The notes beneath the pieces are model-generated. The model was not told the origin of the DNA and searched no databases. It saw only the letters and a list, made by a program, of their open reading frames with translations. A DNA stretch of 64,000 nucleotides from Chryseobacterium sp. MEBOG06. Its GTDB lineage: Bacteria > Bacteroidota > Bacteroidia > Flavobacteriales > Weeksellaceae. The number at the start of each line of letters is the position of its first letter. Position 1 is the first letter of the stretch. The DNA lies in the NCBI RefSeq assembly GCF_021869765.1, contig NZ_CP084580.1, forward strand, positions 558,001-622,000, in the 5' to 3' direction. Made by a program: the position numbers and the translations under genes. This document shows, one piece after another, positions 1 to 8,634 of this stretch.

Positions 1-107
1 AAAGGAAAATCATTAATACATTTTACATTATACTTTTTACAGATAAAGCCGTTCAGCTTCTATTTCGTTATTTAGAATGATTCAAAATATGATAAAAGTC
101 ATAAAAA

Positions 108-139
108 TTTTGCCAGCTAGCAAAATCTTTTTAAATTTA
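108..139 (+). promoter_or_regulatory. Candidate promoter of the paa operon
   Basis: The sequence shows TTTTG at 108-112, then 19 bases, then TAAATTTA at 132-139, close to the Bacteroidota consensus TTTG-N19-TAnnTTTG. Transcription would start near 146. That leaves almost no leader before the ATG at 150 and supports the ATG at 165 as the paaK start. A GCTAGC palindrome at 115-120 lies between the two boxes and could be an operator; this is inference only. Confidence 0.45.
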
Positions 140-164
140 CACCTAACAAATGTTAGTTAGTTTT

Positions 165-1481
165 ATGGATTTTTCAGTTGAATATCTGGAGCTGGGTCAG
201 TTGAGACAGCTTCAAACCGACCGGTTGATCAGCCTGATCAGCTATCTGGGAGAGAAGTCGGAATTTTATAAAAAGAAATTTGATGAATTGCAAATATCTC
301 CAGAGGATATAAGGACGGTTGAAGATATCACGAAACTTCCGATTACTTATAAACAGGATCTGAGAGATAACTATCCTTTTGGTTTGTTCACAGTTCCGAA
401 GAATGAACTTCAGAGAATTCATTGTTCTAGCGGAACAACCGGAAAACCAACCGTAGTAGGATATACAAAAGAAGATGTAGATCTTTTCAGTGAAGTGGTA
501 GCAAGATCTTTAAATGCAGCAGGAGCAAGACCGGGAATGCAGCTGCACAATGCATATGGCTACGGAATTTTCACAGGAGGACTTGGTCTTCATTACGGAG
601 CAGAAAAGCTTGGAATGAGTGTTCTTCCTATTTCAGGAGGAATGACAGCAAGACAGGTTGATCTGATTGTGGATTTTAAACCTGAAGTAATCTGCTGTTC
701 ACCATCCTATGCCTTGACAATTGCTGACGAGTTTGCCAGGAGAGGAATTTCAGCGGATGAAATCAGTCTTAAATATGCTGTATTGGGATCAGAACCTTGG
801 ACAGAAATTATAAGAGGCCATATTGAAGAGAGATTGGGAGTTCATGCTACTAATATTTATGGGTTGAGCGAAATTATCGGGCCGGGAGTTTCAATGGAGG
901 ATTTCGAAGAAAAAGGAGGTGCCTATATCTGGGAAGACCACTTTTATCCTGAAATTTTAGATCCGATTACCAAGCAGCCGGTACCATTTGGAGAAGAAGG
1001 AGTCCTGGTGATTACCACTTTGACAAAAAAAGCAATGCCGCTTTTACGATATTGGACAAATGATATCACAAGTCTTTACTACGACGAAAATGCCAAGAGA
1101 ACAATGGTGAAAATGAAGCCAATTGTGGGAAGAGCAGATGATATGCTGATCGTAAGAGGTGTAAATGTTTACCCAAGCCAGATAGAAGATGCTTTTTCTT
1201 ATGTAAAAGGGGTGGTTCCCAATTACTATCTGACACCCATCGAAAAAGAACATATGTGTGTAGCCTTGGATATTGATATAGAAATTGATGATGAATTTTT
1301 AAAGGTTCAAAAAATAGGCGCCAATACCGATGATTATTTTAATTTTGTCGGAAGCTTTGGAAAAAGTATAGAAAACGAAATAAAAAAACGGGTAGGCATC
1401 ACTACAACAGTGAAAGTTCATGCCCAGGACAGTTTGCCAAAGTGCGAAGGTGGAAAAATTAATAGAATACTAAAAAAATAA
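165..1481 (+). CDS. paaK: Phenylacetate-CoA ligase PaaK
   Basis: Activates phenylacetate with ATP and CoA to phenylacetyl-CoA, the entry step of the aerobic hybrid pathway, in the cytoplasm. Counting from an alternative ATG at 150, the AMP-binding loop SSGTTGKPTVVGYT is at residues 93-106, the adenylation motif YGLSE at 237-241, and the C-terminal hinge region GRADDMLIVRGVNVYPSQ at 327-344. Sequence and length follow the E. coli enzyme closely, except that YRTRD of the enteric enzyme is YWTND here. I prefer the start at 165 (MDFSVEYL, 438 residues) because the predicted transcription start lies only a few bases before 150. The stop overlaps the paaE start (TAATG), so translation of the two is probably coupled. 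First gene of the paa operon. Confidence 0.95.
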   Translation: MDFSVEYLELGQLRQLQTDRLISLISYLGEKSEFYKKKFDELQISPEDIRTVEDITKLPITYKQDLRDNYPFGLFTVPKNELQRIHCSSGTTGKPTVVGYTKEDVDLFSEVVARSLNAAGARPGMQLHNAYGYGIFTGGLGLHYGAEKLGMSVLPISGGMTARQVDLIVDFKPEVICCSPSYALTIADEFARRGISADEISLKYAVLGSEPWTEIIRGHIEERLGVHATNIYGLSEIIGPGVSMEDFEEKGGAYIWEDHFYPEILDPITKQPVPFGEEGVLVITTLTKKAMPLLRYWTNDITSLYYDENAKRTMVKMKPIVGRADDMLIVRGVNVYPSQIEDAFSYVKGVVPNYYLTPIEKEHMCVALDIDIEIDDEFLKVQKIGANTDDYFNFVGSFGKSIENEIKKRVGITTTVKVHAQDSLPKCEGGKINRILKK

Positions 1482-2566
1482 TGAATTCATTTTATAAACT
1501 TAAAACGGTTAAAGTTCAGAAAGATACACCGGATGCTGTAAATGTAGCGGTGGAAATTCCTGAAGAACTGAAAGATAAGTTCAGATTCAAACAGGGGCAA
1601 TATCTTAATTTCCGAATGATGATTGACGGAAATGAAGAGAGACGTTCTTACTCGATCTGTAATGCTCCAAGTGAAAAAAGCAATACACTTGAAGTACTGG
1701 TAAAGCTATTGGAAAACGGAAGAGTATCAGGATATTTCAATGAGCATCTTCATATGGATGAAATGCTGGAAGTAATGCCTCCGATGGGCGGTTTCAATAC
1801 CTCTTATCACCCAACCAACACGAAAACGTATGTAGGTTTGGCAGCAGGAAGCGGAATTTCTCCTGTTTTATCCAATATTAAAGAAAGTCTTTATCAGGAA
1901 CCTAACAGTAATGCTTATCTGTTTTACAGCAACAGAAGCATGCAACATATTTTAAGAAAAGCTGAAATTGATAAGCTGGTGCAGCATTTCAACGGAAGGC
2001 TTAAAGTTATTTACCTGGTAAGCCGTGAAAAGCATGAAGATCCTGTTTTTGAAGGAAGAATCTCTGCTGAAAAATTGGAACAGTTATTTGAAAGATATAC
2101 AGAGATTGATGTAAAAGATTCCACGTATTTCATCTGCGGTCCTGCAGAAATGATTAAAGGAATTGCCGATTATCTGAAAAAAGATAAAAAAGTACCTGCT
2201 ATCCAGGTTCTATTTGAATACTTCACCGCTCCTGACGAAGAAAATACGGCGGAAATGAGTGATGAGTTTAAGGCGATTGCCAATTTAGAAAGTATGGTAA
2301 CGGTAATTATCGATGACGATGAATATTCGTTTCACCTGAATTCTAAAAAAGAAAGTATCTTAGATAAAGCATTGAAAGACCAGCTTCCCGTTCCTTTCGC
2401 TTGTAAAGGAGGTGTTTGCTGTACGTGTAAAGCACAGGTTTTAGAAGGAGAGGTTTTCATGGAGAAAAATTTTGCGCTTACCGAAGATGAAGTAGCCAGA
2501 GGTTACGTTCTTACCTGTCAATGTCACCCGACAACGAATGTGGTGATGCTTAATTATGATGTTTAA
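1481..2566 (+). CDS. paaE: Phenylacetyl-CoA epoxidase reductase subunit PaaE
   Basis: Passes electrons from NAD(P)H through FAD and a plant-type 2Fe-2S cluster to the diiron oxygenase PaaABC. Visible features in order: the flavin-binding motif RRSYSICN at residues 54-61; the nucleotide-binding loop GLAAGSGISP at 119-128; and a C-terminal ferredoxin domain with cysteines 308, 313, 316 and 346 in the C-x4-C-x2-C-x29-C pattern. At 361 residues it has the usual family length. It starts inside the paaK stop codon. In most operons paaE follows paaABCD; here it sits second, directly after the ligase. A gap with an inverted-word repeat separates it from paaA. Confidence 0.94.
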   Translation: MNSFYKLKTVKVQKDTPDAVNVAVEIPEELKDKFRFKQGQYLNFRMMIDGNEERRSYSICNAPSEKSNTLEVLVKLLENGRVSGYFNEHLHMDEMLEVMPPMGGFNTSYHPTNTKTYVGLAAGSGISPVLSNIKESLYQEPNSNAYLFYSNRSMQHILRKAEIDKLVQHFNGRLKVIYLVSREKHEDPVFEGRISAEKLEQLFERYTEIDVKDSTYFICGPAEMIKGIADYLKKDKKVPAIQVLFEYFTAPDEENTAEMSDEFKAIANLESMVTVIIDDDEYSFHLNSKKESILDKALKDQLPVPFACKGGVCCTCKAQVLEGEVFMEKNFALTEDEVARGYVLTCQCHPTTNVVMLNYDV

Positions 2567-2571
2567 TATTT

Positions 2572-2633
2572 TGTAAAATGTAAAATGTACAAAGTATATC
2601 AAAATATATTGTACACCCCACATTTACTTTAAT
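2572..2633. repeat. Intergenic inverted-word repeat, paaE-paaA gap
   Basis: The gap repeats the word TGTAAAATGTA and contains an imperfect palindrome with outer arms TGTACAA and TTGTACA, enclosing AGTATAT and ATATATT. It can fold into a hairpin in the operon mRNA. The same TGTACA/ACATT words recur before paaH at 7023-7103. No function is known to me; it may stabilise or segment the transcript. Confidence 0.5.
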
Positions 2634-2650
2634 ACAAAAAAACAAAAGAA

Positions 2651-3589
2651 ATGGACTTAGAAAAATTTGTTCAATATGTTCACGAAGAAAATAAAGTAGA
2701 ACCAAAAGATGTAATGCCGGATGATTACAGAAAACTATTGGTTCGTCAGATTTCACAGCACGCCCATTCTGAAATTGTAGGAATGCTGCCGGAAGCGAAC
2801 TGGATTTCCAGAGCGCCTTCATTGAGAAGAAAAATGGCCCTTTTGGCAAAAGTTCAGGATGAGGCCGGTCATGGTTTATATCTTTACTCTGCCACTGAAA
2901 CTTTAGGAGACGGAAGTATCCGGGCAGACAGAGACGCTACTTATGATGATATGCTGGAAGGAAAAGCAAAATACTCAAGTATTTTCAACTACCCTACATT
3001 AAGCTGGGCAGATATCGGCGCCATCGGTTGGTTGGTAGACGGTGCTGCGATTATGAACCAGGTAATGCTGATGGGGAATTCTTACGGTCCTTATTCAAGA
3101 GCGATGGTGAAGATCTGTAAAGAAGAGTCTTTCCACCAAAGACAGGGATATGAGATCTTAATGGCACTTTGCCGGGGTACCAAACAACAGAAAGAAATGG
3201 CTCAGGCTTCATTAAACCGTTTCTGGTGGCCAGCTTTGATGATGTTTGGACCTAATGATGACAGCTCACCCAACTCTAAAATCTCTATGAATTACAGAGT
3301 AAAAAGAGAAAGTAACGACAGTCTTCGTCAGAGATTTATCGACGTTACCGTTTCTCAGGCTGAATTCTTAGGATTAACGATTCCGGATAAAGACCTGAAA
3401 TGGAATGAGGAAAGACAACATTACGACTTCGGAGAACTTCCATGGGGTGAATTCATGGAAATCTTAAAAGGAAACGGACCTTGCAACAAGAAACGTATCG
3501 AAACGAAGAGAAAAGCGCAGAGAGAAAACTCTTGGGTAAAAGAGGCGGCAGCAGCTTTTGCAGAGAAACAAAACGAAAAGGTAAACTAA
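2651..3589 (+). CDS. paaA: Phenylacetyl-CoA 1,2-epoxidase catalytic subunit PaaA
   Basis: Diiron monooxygenase subunit that converts phenylacetyl-CoA to the ring 1,2-epoxide. The iron-ligand motifs of the ferritin-like fold are present: E41, the DEAGH box at residues 70-74, and EESFH at 158-162. The 312 residues match the usual length, with a long conserved C-terminus. PaaA forms the core complex with PaaC, and PaaB bridges subunits in known epoxidases. In most genomes paaA is followed directly by paaB; here a gene for an unknown secreted protein intervenes after a 7-base gap. The ATG start has an A-rich upstream region typical of flavobacteria. Confidence 0.96.
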   Translation: MDLEKFVQYVHEENKVEPKDVMPDDYRKLLVRQISQHAHSEIVGMLPEANWISRAPSLRRKMALLAKVQDEAGHGLYLYSATETLGDGSIRADRDATYDDMLEGKAKYSSIFNYPTLSWADIGAIGWLVDGAAIMNQVMLMGNSYGPYSRAMVKICKEESFHQRQGYEILMALCRGTKQQKEMAQASLNRFWWPALMMFGPNDDSSPNSKISMNYRVKRESNDSLRQRFIDVTVSQAEFLGLTIPDKDLKWNEERQHYDFGELPWGEFMEILKGNGPCNKKRIETKRKAQRENSWVKEAAAAFAEKQNEKVN

Positions 3590-3596
3590 GAAATTA

Positions 3597-4199
3597 GTGA
3601 GAATTTTACTTCAAATTTTATTTTTTGTTTTTGTTTCGATGATGAAAGGACAGGACGCAGATAAGCTTGCTGGTATTCCTTTCAATATAGAAAATGAGAA
3701 AGAGATAAGAATTTATCAAGGACCCGGGATTGCAAATGGAGGAAAAATTTTTAGAATTTATCTGAGAAAAGATGAAAATTGGAGTGCTGAACTGATACAA
3801 TGGTTTTTACCATCTTATACAGGTAAGGATGAATTTATAACTATTCCGCCTAGAGTAATCCAATTAAAATCCAAAGATAATCTGGAGAAAGCTTTTATTA
3901 CTTTTGAAGCAATGAATATCGGCTATCTTCCTAAAGAAGACCTTTTCAAATATAAAATGTCCCGTTCAAAGGCTGTATATGACAATGATGAAAAAGAATA
4001 TGTATTATCTACAAGGGAATATATAATTACAGACGGGATAGATTTTTTAGTAAAATACAAGTCAAATAATAAAGAGAATGAATTTCATTATTCTAATCCT
4101 GAAAGCTATTTAAAAGATACTCCAGGAATTGATGAATATGAAAGTTTCATGAAAGTTTTAAAATACATTGAAGCTAATTTCAATATTAAGTTAGATTAA
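3597..4199 (+). CDS. Secreted protein of unknown function inside paa operon
   Basis: I do not recognise this 200-residue protein. It starts with GTG 7 bases after the paaA stop and opens with a hydrophobic segment (LLQILFFVFVSMMKGQ), which reads as a signal peptide cleaved near Gln19. There is no lipobox cysteine. The rest looks like a soluble beta-rich domain with no metal or catalytic motif that I can see. It lies 12 bases before paaB and so must share the transcript. A periplasmic or secreted protein between two cytoplasmic oxygenase subunits is odd; it may be an insertion carried along by the operon. An ATG further in (3639) would remove the signal peptide and is less likely. Confidence 0.7.
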   Translation: MRILLQILFFVFVSMMKGQDADKLAGIPFNIENEKEIRIYQGPGIANGGKIFRIYLRKDENWSAELIQWFLPSYTGKDEFITIPPRVIQLKSKDNLEKAFITFEAMNIGYLPKEDLFKYKMSRSKAVYDNDEKEYVLSTREYIITDGIDFLVKYKSNNKENEFHYSNPESYLKDTPGIDEYESFMKVLKYIEANFNIKLD

Positions 4200-4211
4200 A
4201 AAATTAAAATA

Positions 4212-4493
4212 ATGAGTCAATTAGATATGTGGGAAGTGTTTATTCAGACTAAACCGGGATTATCCCACAAACACGTTGGAATTGTACAGGCACCAACAGC
4301 AGAAATGGCTTTGCAGAACGCAAGAGACGTTTATACAAGAAGAAAAGAAGGAACTTCTGTTTGGGTAGTTCCAAGTAAATATATTGTGACTTCGGAAGGA
4401 ATTGACAAAGAAGCTTTCTTTGATCCGGCTGATGATAAACTATATCGTCACCCGACTTTCTATGATATTCCTAATGATGTGAAAAATATGTAA
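4212..4493 (+). CDS. paaB: Phenylacetyl-CoA epoxidase subunit PaaB
   Basis: Small subunit of the multicomponent epoxidase, needed for complex assembly in characterised systems and without catalytic metal. The 93-residue sequence has the family pattern: WEVFIQTKPGLSHKHVG at residues 7-23, then ARDVYTRRKEG and VWVVPS. Length is normal. It lies 12 bases after the unknown secreted protein and is separated from paaC by a repeat-bearing gap of about 100 bases. Confidence 0.95.
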   Translation: MSQLDMWEVFIQTKPGLSHKHVGIVQAPTAEMALQNARDVYTRRKEGTSVWVVPSKYIVTSEGIDKEAFFDPADDKLYRHPTFYDIPNDVKNM

Positions 4494-4498
4494 TAAGA

Positions 4499-4592
4499 AT
4501 AAGACTTTAAGATAATAGACCAATAGATAAAAGACTTTAAGGTTTACTCATTTGTTATCTATCCGTCTATCATCTATTGATCTTCAAATCTA
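4499..4592. repeat. Intergenic inverted-word repeat, paaB-paaC gap
   Basis: The first half carries words such as AGATAATAGACCAATAGATAA, and the second half their reverse complements (TTATCTATCCGTCTATC, ATCTATTGATCT). ACTTTAAG also occurs twice. Together they would form a long imperfect hairpin in the mRNA. The words differ from those of other gaps, but the design is the same. Confidence 0.5.
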
Positions 4593-4599
4593 TTAAACA

Positions 4600-5349
4600 A
4601 TGAATCCATTATATAATTATTTATTAAAACTAGCAGACGACAGTTTCATTATGGGACAGCGTCTGTCTGCATGGTGCGGTGAAGGTCCTTACCTAGAGGA
4701 AGATATTGCTTTGACAAACATTGCTTTGGATGAACTGGGCCAGGCCAATAACTTTTACGTTTTTGCTTCAAGAGTCGCAGATAACGGTAAAAGTGAAGAT
4801 GATATCGCATTTTTGAGATATGAACACGAATATGTCAATGCACATTGGGTAGAACTTCCCAATGAAGATTATGCACAGACGATTCTTAAAGTGTATGTAT
4901 TGTCTGTATATCAGAAACTGATGTATGAAGCATTATCAAACTCTGTTAATGAAGAACTTTCTGCAATTGCTCAGAAGTCTTTAAAAGAAGTGAGATATCA
5001 CCATACTCATGCTGCATCCTGGATGAAAATTTTTACTCAGGGAACAGAAGAAAGTAAATTACGTTTGGCAAACGCTATCGAAAATATCTGGGAATATACA
5101 AAAGGGTTATTCGCAAAAACAGAGGGTGAAGATGATTTGGTTGCTCTGAATATTGCTCCAGATGCAGATGCTCTTTATCAGGATTTTCTTGCTGTTACCC
5201 AAAAAGATTTTCAGGAATTTGGATTAGAATATCCAACTAATCCTTTCATGCAGCCAAAATCTAGAACTGGATATCATACAGAATATTTTGGATTTATTCT
5301 TTGCGAGCTTCAGTACATGCAGAGAGCATATCCGGGTTGTACGTGGTAA
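4600..5349 (+). CDS. paaC: Phenylacetyl-CoA epoxidase structural subunit PaaC
   Basis: Ferritin-fold partner of PaaA in the epoxidase; it supports the catalytic subunit without a functional diiron site in the characterised homologue. The 249-residue protein shows typical family segments: MGQRLSAWCGEGPYLEED at residues 18-35, IALDELGQA at 41-49, and a late HTEYFGFILCELQYMQRAYPG stretch (broken across the last 25 residues). Length is normal. The gap to paaD contains a possible 57-residue membrane ORF. Confidence 0.95.
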   Translation: MNPLYNYLLKLADDSFIMGQRLSAWCGEGPYLEEDIALTNIALDELGQANNFYVFASRVADNGKSEDDIAFLRYEHEYVNAHWVELPNEDYAQTILKVYVLSVYQKLMYEALSNSVNEELSAIAQKSLKEVRYHHTHAASWMKIFTQGTEESKLRLANAIENIWEYTKGLFAKTEGEDDLVALNIAPDADALYQDFLAVTQKDFQEFGLEYPTNPFMQPKSRTGYHTEYFGFILCELQYMQRAYPGCTW

Positions 5350-5387
5350 GAAGCTTCAGTTTGAAGAAGAAATATTTTTAAATACTG

Positions 5388-5561
5388 ATGATTGTGCTGA
5401 TTATTTTAATTCCAATATTTTACTTTGGGATCATCAATACTCAAGTCAGTTTAAAGTATGAAATCAATAATCCTGGAGATTGCATTTCACACATCACCAA
5501 CTGGGATTTATGTCAGGATATAAAACAGAATAGGATTTTGATTATTGCAGATCTTTTTTAA
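5388..5561 (+). CDS. Possible 57-residue small membrane protein
   Basis: An open frame from an ATG at 5388 to a TAA at 5559-5561 fills most of the paaC-paaD gap. The product begins with a hydrophobic stretch (MIVLIILIPIFYFGII), followed by a polar tail with two cysteines (GDCISH and DLCQD). It looks like a single-pass membrane peptide or a small secreted peptide. It has no clear ribosome site beyond A-rich DNA upstream. It is not a known paa component, and chance cannot be excluded. Conservation in related operons would decide whether it is a gene. Confidence 0.35.
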   Translation: MIVLIILIPIFYFGIINTQVSLKYEINNPGDCISHITNWDLCQDIKQNRILIIADLF

Positions 5562-5601
5562 TTGCTGTTTTATTAATATTTAGAAGAAAAATGATAAGAG
5601 G

Positions 5602-6066
5602 TTGAAAAATCCTTTAGAGATATTAGAAATGGTCCCCGATCCGGAAATTCCTGTGATCAACATTGTGGAACTGGGTATTGTAAGAGAGGCAAAAGTTACC
5701 AGCGAGAATTCTTGTGAAGTAACGATTACGCCAACTTATTCTGCCTGTCCTGCTATGTTCACTATTGAGGAAGACATCATAAAGATTATGAAAGAAAACG
5801 GATGGGATGCAAAAGTAGTAACCAAGATGTTCCCAATTTGGACAACAGACTGGATAACTGATGAAGCGAGAGAAAAACTCCGTGTTTACGGAATTACACC
5901 ACCAGAAAAAGGGGCTGACGAACATCACATCGGTAAACCGAAAAAATGTCCGCGCTGTGGCTCTGAGCACACCAAACAGATCAGCAGATTCGGGTCTACC
6001 TTGTGTAAGGCTTCGTATCAGTGCCTGGACTGTCTGGAACCCTTCGATTATTTTAAATGTCATTGA
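5602..6066 (+). CDS. paaD: PaaD-like iron-sulfur cluster assembly factor
   Basis: PaaD is thought to mature the Fe-S centre of the epoxidase reductase. The protein has an N-terminal MIP18/DUF59 domain (MVPDPEIPVINIVELGIVR, residues 10-28; SACP near residue 48) and a C-terminal zinc-ribbon-like part with CPRCGSEHT, FGSTLCKASYQC, LDC and PFDYFKC. At 154 residues it is slightly shorter than the enteric protein. The start is TTG at 5602; an ATG at 5591 is followed by a stop after four codons in another frame. The TTG start means the N-terminus is less certain than the rest. Confidence 0.92.
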   Translation: MKNPLEILEMVPDPEIPVINIVELGIVREAKVTSENSCEVTITPTYSACPAMFTIEEDIIKIMKENGWDAKVVTKMFPIWTTDWITDEAREKLRVYGITPPEKGADEHHIGKPKKCPRCGSEHTKQISRFGSTLCKASYQCLDCLEPFDYFKCH

Positions 6067-6119
6067 TGAGGTCACGTAACAATAGGTCAGTTGACCAATA
6101 AAGATCAGGGGCTATGCAA

Positions 6120-6206
6120 AACATAACGATGCTATTGCCAGATTGTTAAATTGTTAGACTGTTACATTAATTTATATTGTTAAATTAGTACATTGTTAAA
6201 TAATAA
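6120..6206. repeat. Direct-word repeats, paaD-paaG gap
   Basis: The gap contains several near copies of the words ATTGTTAAATT and TTGTTAGACTGTTACATT in the same orientation, ending with TACATTGTTAAATAATAAA just before the paaG start. It is another example of the word-repeat spacers of this operon. Here the copies are mostly direct, so no strong hairpin is expected. Confidence 0.4.
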
Positions 6207-6219
6207 ATTAATAAAAACT

Positions 6220-7020
6220 ATGTATACACAACTCGATATTGAAACGCATTTTGACGGTAAGCTCAAAATCGCCTATCTTAATCAGCCGGAAACGATGAAT
6301 GCCCTTACGAAGCCGGCTTTAGCAGATCTGAAAGATTTTGTTAAAGAATGCAGTGAGGACGAAACCGTAAGATGTGTTGCCATCTCCGGAAGAGGAAGAG
6401 CTTTTTGTTCCGGTCAGAATCTGGATGAAGCTTTTGTGGTAGGAAAAGAGCATCACGATCGTGATATCATCAGAAAAATTGTAGTAGATTACTACAATCC
6501 TCTAGTGACGGAGATTACCCGTTGCAGAAAACCGGTTATTGCCTTAGTTAATGGTCCTGCAGTAGGAGCTGGCGCAATGCTTGCACTAATCAGTGACTTT
6601 GTACTGGCAAACGAGAAGGCATACTTTGCTCAGGCATTTTCAAATATCGGTCTGATTCCTGATACAGGAGGGACTTATTTTTTACCGAAACTTTTAGGTA
6701 GGCAGTTGGCCAACTATCTGGCTTTTACAGGAAAAAGGCTTTCTGCTGAAGAATCTAAATCTTACGGTCTTGTTGCAGAAGTTTTCACTGAAGAAGAATT
6801 TGTACCGAAGTCAATGGAGATTCTTGAAAGAATGGCAAACATGCCGACAGCAGCTCTTAAGCTGACGAAAAAAGCTTTCGCACATTCTTATACCAATACA
6901 TTGAAAGAACAGCTTGAGTTGGAAGGTGACCTACAACAGGAAGCTGCAGAAACAGAAGACTTCAAGGAAGGAGTGAATGCCTTTCTACAGAAAAGAAAAC
7001 CTAATTATAAAGGAAAATAA
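6220..7020 (+). CDS. paaG: 1,2-epoxyphenylacetyl-CoA isomerase PaaG
   Basis: Crotonase-family enzyme that rearranges the ring epoxide to the oxepin-CoA and also shifts double bonds later in the pathway. Oxyanion-hole segments are visible: GRGRAFCSGQNLDEAF and NGPAVGAGAMLAL. The catalytic aspartate sits in NIGLIPDTGGTYFLPKLLGR, as in the E. coli enzyme. I chose the ATG at 6220 (MYTQLDIETHF, 266 residues, normal length) over a TTG at 6193, which lies within the repeat-rich spacer. It is followed by a hairpin repeat and paaH. Confidence 0.93.
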   Translation: MYTQLDIETHFDGKLKIAYLNQPETMNALTKPALADLKDFVKECSEDETVRCVAISGRGRAFCSGQNLDEAFVVGKEHHDRDIIRKIVVDYYNPLVTEITRCRKPVIALVNGPAVGAGAMLALISDFVLANEKAYFAQAFSNIGLIPDTGGTYFLPKLLGRQLANYLAFTGKRLSAEESKSYGLVAEVFTEEEFVPKSMEILERMANMPTAALKLTKKAFAHSYTNTLKEQLELEGDLQQEAAETEDFKEGVNAFLQKRKPNYKGK

Positions 7021-7022
7021 AG

Positions 7023-7103
7023 AATCTGTACAATGTAGAAAGTAAAATGTACAACGTACAGTCAAAATACTTTTTTACATTGTACATTTTACATTGTACA
7101 AAA
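7023..7103. repeat. Intergenic inverted-word repeat before paaH
   Basis: The whole gap is made of the words TACAATGTA, AAATGTACA and their complements. The first half (TACAATGTAGAAAGTAAAA, TGTACAACGTACA) can pair with the second half (TACATTGTACATTTTACA, TTGTACA). It ends directly at the paaH start codon, so a folded form could affect ribosome access there. The same words occur before paaA. Confidence 0.55.
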
Positions 7104-8237
7104 ATGAAAAATATTGGAATTATCGGTGCCGGAACGATGGGGATCGGCATTGCACAAGTAGCCGCAACGAACGGATGCAAAGTTTGGGTGTATGACGCCA
7201 ACGCAAAACAAGTAGAAACGGCAACCATAGGTTTAGAAAAAACATTAACCAAATTGGTTGATAAACAAAAAATTTCGGCAGAGAAAATGACTGAAATTTT
7301 AGCTAATATTTCCATTGCTACAGAATTAAAGGATTTAAAAGATTCTGAGCTGGTAATCGAAGCGATTATTGAAAACAAAGATATCAAAACCAAAGTGTTT
7401 ACAGAACTTGAAACCTATGTTTCAGAAAGCTGTATTATCAGTTCCAATACTTCATCCATTTCTATCACCTCTCTTGGTGCAGAACTAAAAAAACCGGAGC
7501 GTTTCATCGGAATTCACTTTTTCAATCCGGCTCCGCTGATGCCTTTAGTGGAAGTTATTCCTTCTTTATTAACAGAAGAAACATTAGCAGAAAAAATATA
7601 CATCCTCATGAAAGACTGGGGGAAAACTCCTGTGATCGCAAAAGATATCCCGGGATTCATTGTCAACAGAATTGCAAGACCCTATTACGGGGAAGGACTT
7701 AGAATTCTTGAAGAAAACATGGCTACAGCGGAGCAGGTAGATGATGCAATGAAAACTCTTGGAAACTTCAAAATGGGACCTTTCGAATTGATGGATCTTA
7801 TTGGGGTCGATGTGAACTTTGCTGTGACAACAACGGTTTACAAAGATTATTTCTACGATCCGAAATACAAACCCTCTCTTCTTCAGCAAAGAATGTCTGA
7901 AGCTAAACTTCACGGTAGAAAAACCGGAAAAGGTTTCTACAATTATTCTGAAGGGGCTGAAAAACCTGTTGCTATAAAAGATGATGCCCTTTATCAGCAA
8001 ATATTTTTAAGAATCATTTCTATGCTGATCAACGAAGCAGTTGAAGCAAAAAGATTAGGCATCGCTAACGACGAAGACCTTGAACTGGCAATGCAGAAAG
8101 GCGTAAACTATCCGAAAGGATTATTAAGCTGGGGAAAAGAAATAGGGTATGCAAAAATCTCCGAAACCCTGCAGAATCTTTACGAAGAATATCAGGAAGA
8201 AAGATACAGACAGAGTCCTTTACTTCGCAAACTATAA
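7104..8237 (+). CDS. paaH: 3-hydroxyacyl-CoA dehydrogenase PaaH
   Basis: NAD-dependent oxidation of 3-hydroxyadipyl-CoA to 3-oxoadipyl-CoA in the lower paa pathway. From the ATG at 7104 the protein opens with a Rossmann motif (IGIIGAGTMGIGIAQ). Further along come SNTSSISIT, the HFFNPAPLMPLVE substrate segment with the catalytic His, and PGFIVNRIARPYYGE. The C-terminal domain carries LMDLIGVDVN and GRKTGKGFYNY. Its 377 residues form a single-copy domain arrangement, shorter than the fused dimeric versions of some bacteria. An upstream TTG would add 19 residues encoded by the repeat spacer and is unlikely. Confidence 0.93.
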   Translation: MKNIGIIGAGTMGIGIAQVAATNGCKVWVYDANAKQVETATIGLEKTLTKLVDKQKISAEKMTEILANISIATELKDLKDSELVIEAIIENKDIKTKVFTELETYVSESCIISSNTSSISITSLGAELKKPERFIGIHFFNPAPLMPLVEVIPSLLTEETLAEKIYILMKDWGKTPVIAKDIPGFIVNRIARPYYGEGLRILEENMATAEQVDDAMKTLGNFKMGPFELMDLIGVDVNFAVTTTVYKDYFYDPKYKPSLLQQRMSEAKLHGRKTGKGFYNYSEGAEKPVAIKDDALYQQIFLRIISMLINEAVEAKRLGIANDEDLELAMQKGVNYPKGLLSWGKEIGYAKISETLQNLYEEYQEERYRQSPLLRKL

Positions 8238-8317
8238 AAAAAATATATGTATCAGTTTGTCAATATAATATCTCATTGGCAAGCCAATATAATGGTAGTT
8301 CTTACATTAAAGAAAGA

Positions 8318-8629
8318 ATGAATATAGAAGAATTCAGGGCCGAATTGGAAGTAAGACTTCTGATTGAGAAACAATATTTAACTCAGGAAGCTTCTTCCAT
8401 TGAAGATGACCAGGAAAGGCTTGAACTGTTGGGACAGTTTAATGAAAAATACCGAATGCTGATTAAGAGATTAGCCAGTGAAAGCGGTATTGATTTAGAT
8501 GCTCCTTATGAAAACAGCACTGAAAATTCAGAAACAGCACTTTCATACGAACAGGTAATCTTTGGAAAAACCATGAGCGTTTATGATAGATTATCAGATG
8601 AATTGTATGAAGAAATAACAAACGTATAA
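8318..8629 (+). CDS. Small acidic protein of unknown function in paa operon
   Basis: I do not recognise it. From the ATG at 8318 (preceded by AAAGAAAG) it is 103 residues long, charged and predicted largely helical (FRAELEVRLLIEKQYLTQE, then DDQERLELLGQFNEKYRML). It has no signal peptide or cysteine. It lies between paaH and paaI, 5 bases before paaI, so it is co-transcribed. A role as a small accessory or scaffold protein is possible but unsupported. An earlier TTG at 8276 is unlikely. Confidence 0.65.
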   Translation: MNIEEFRAELEVRLLIEKQYLTQEASSIEDDQERLELLGQFNEKYRMLIKRLASESGIDLDAPYENSTENSETALSYEQVIFGKTMSVYDRLSDELYEEITNV

Positions 8630-8634
8630 TAGAA

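Noticed and set aside
5623..6075. 150-codon minus-strand frame over paaD
   Set aside because: paaD is supported by its DUF59 and zinc motifs; the opposite frame shows no motif and covers the gene exactly.
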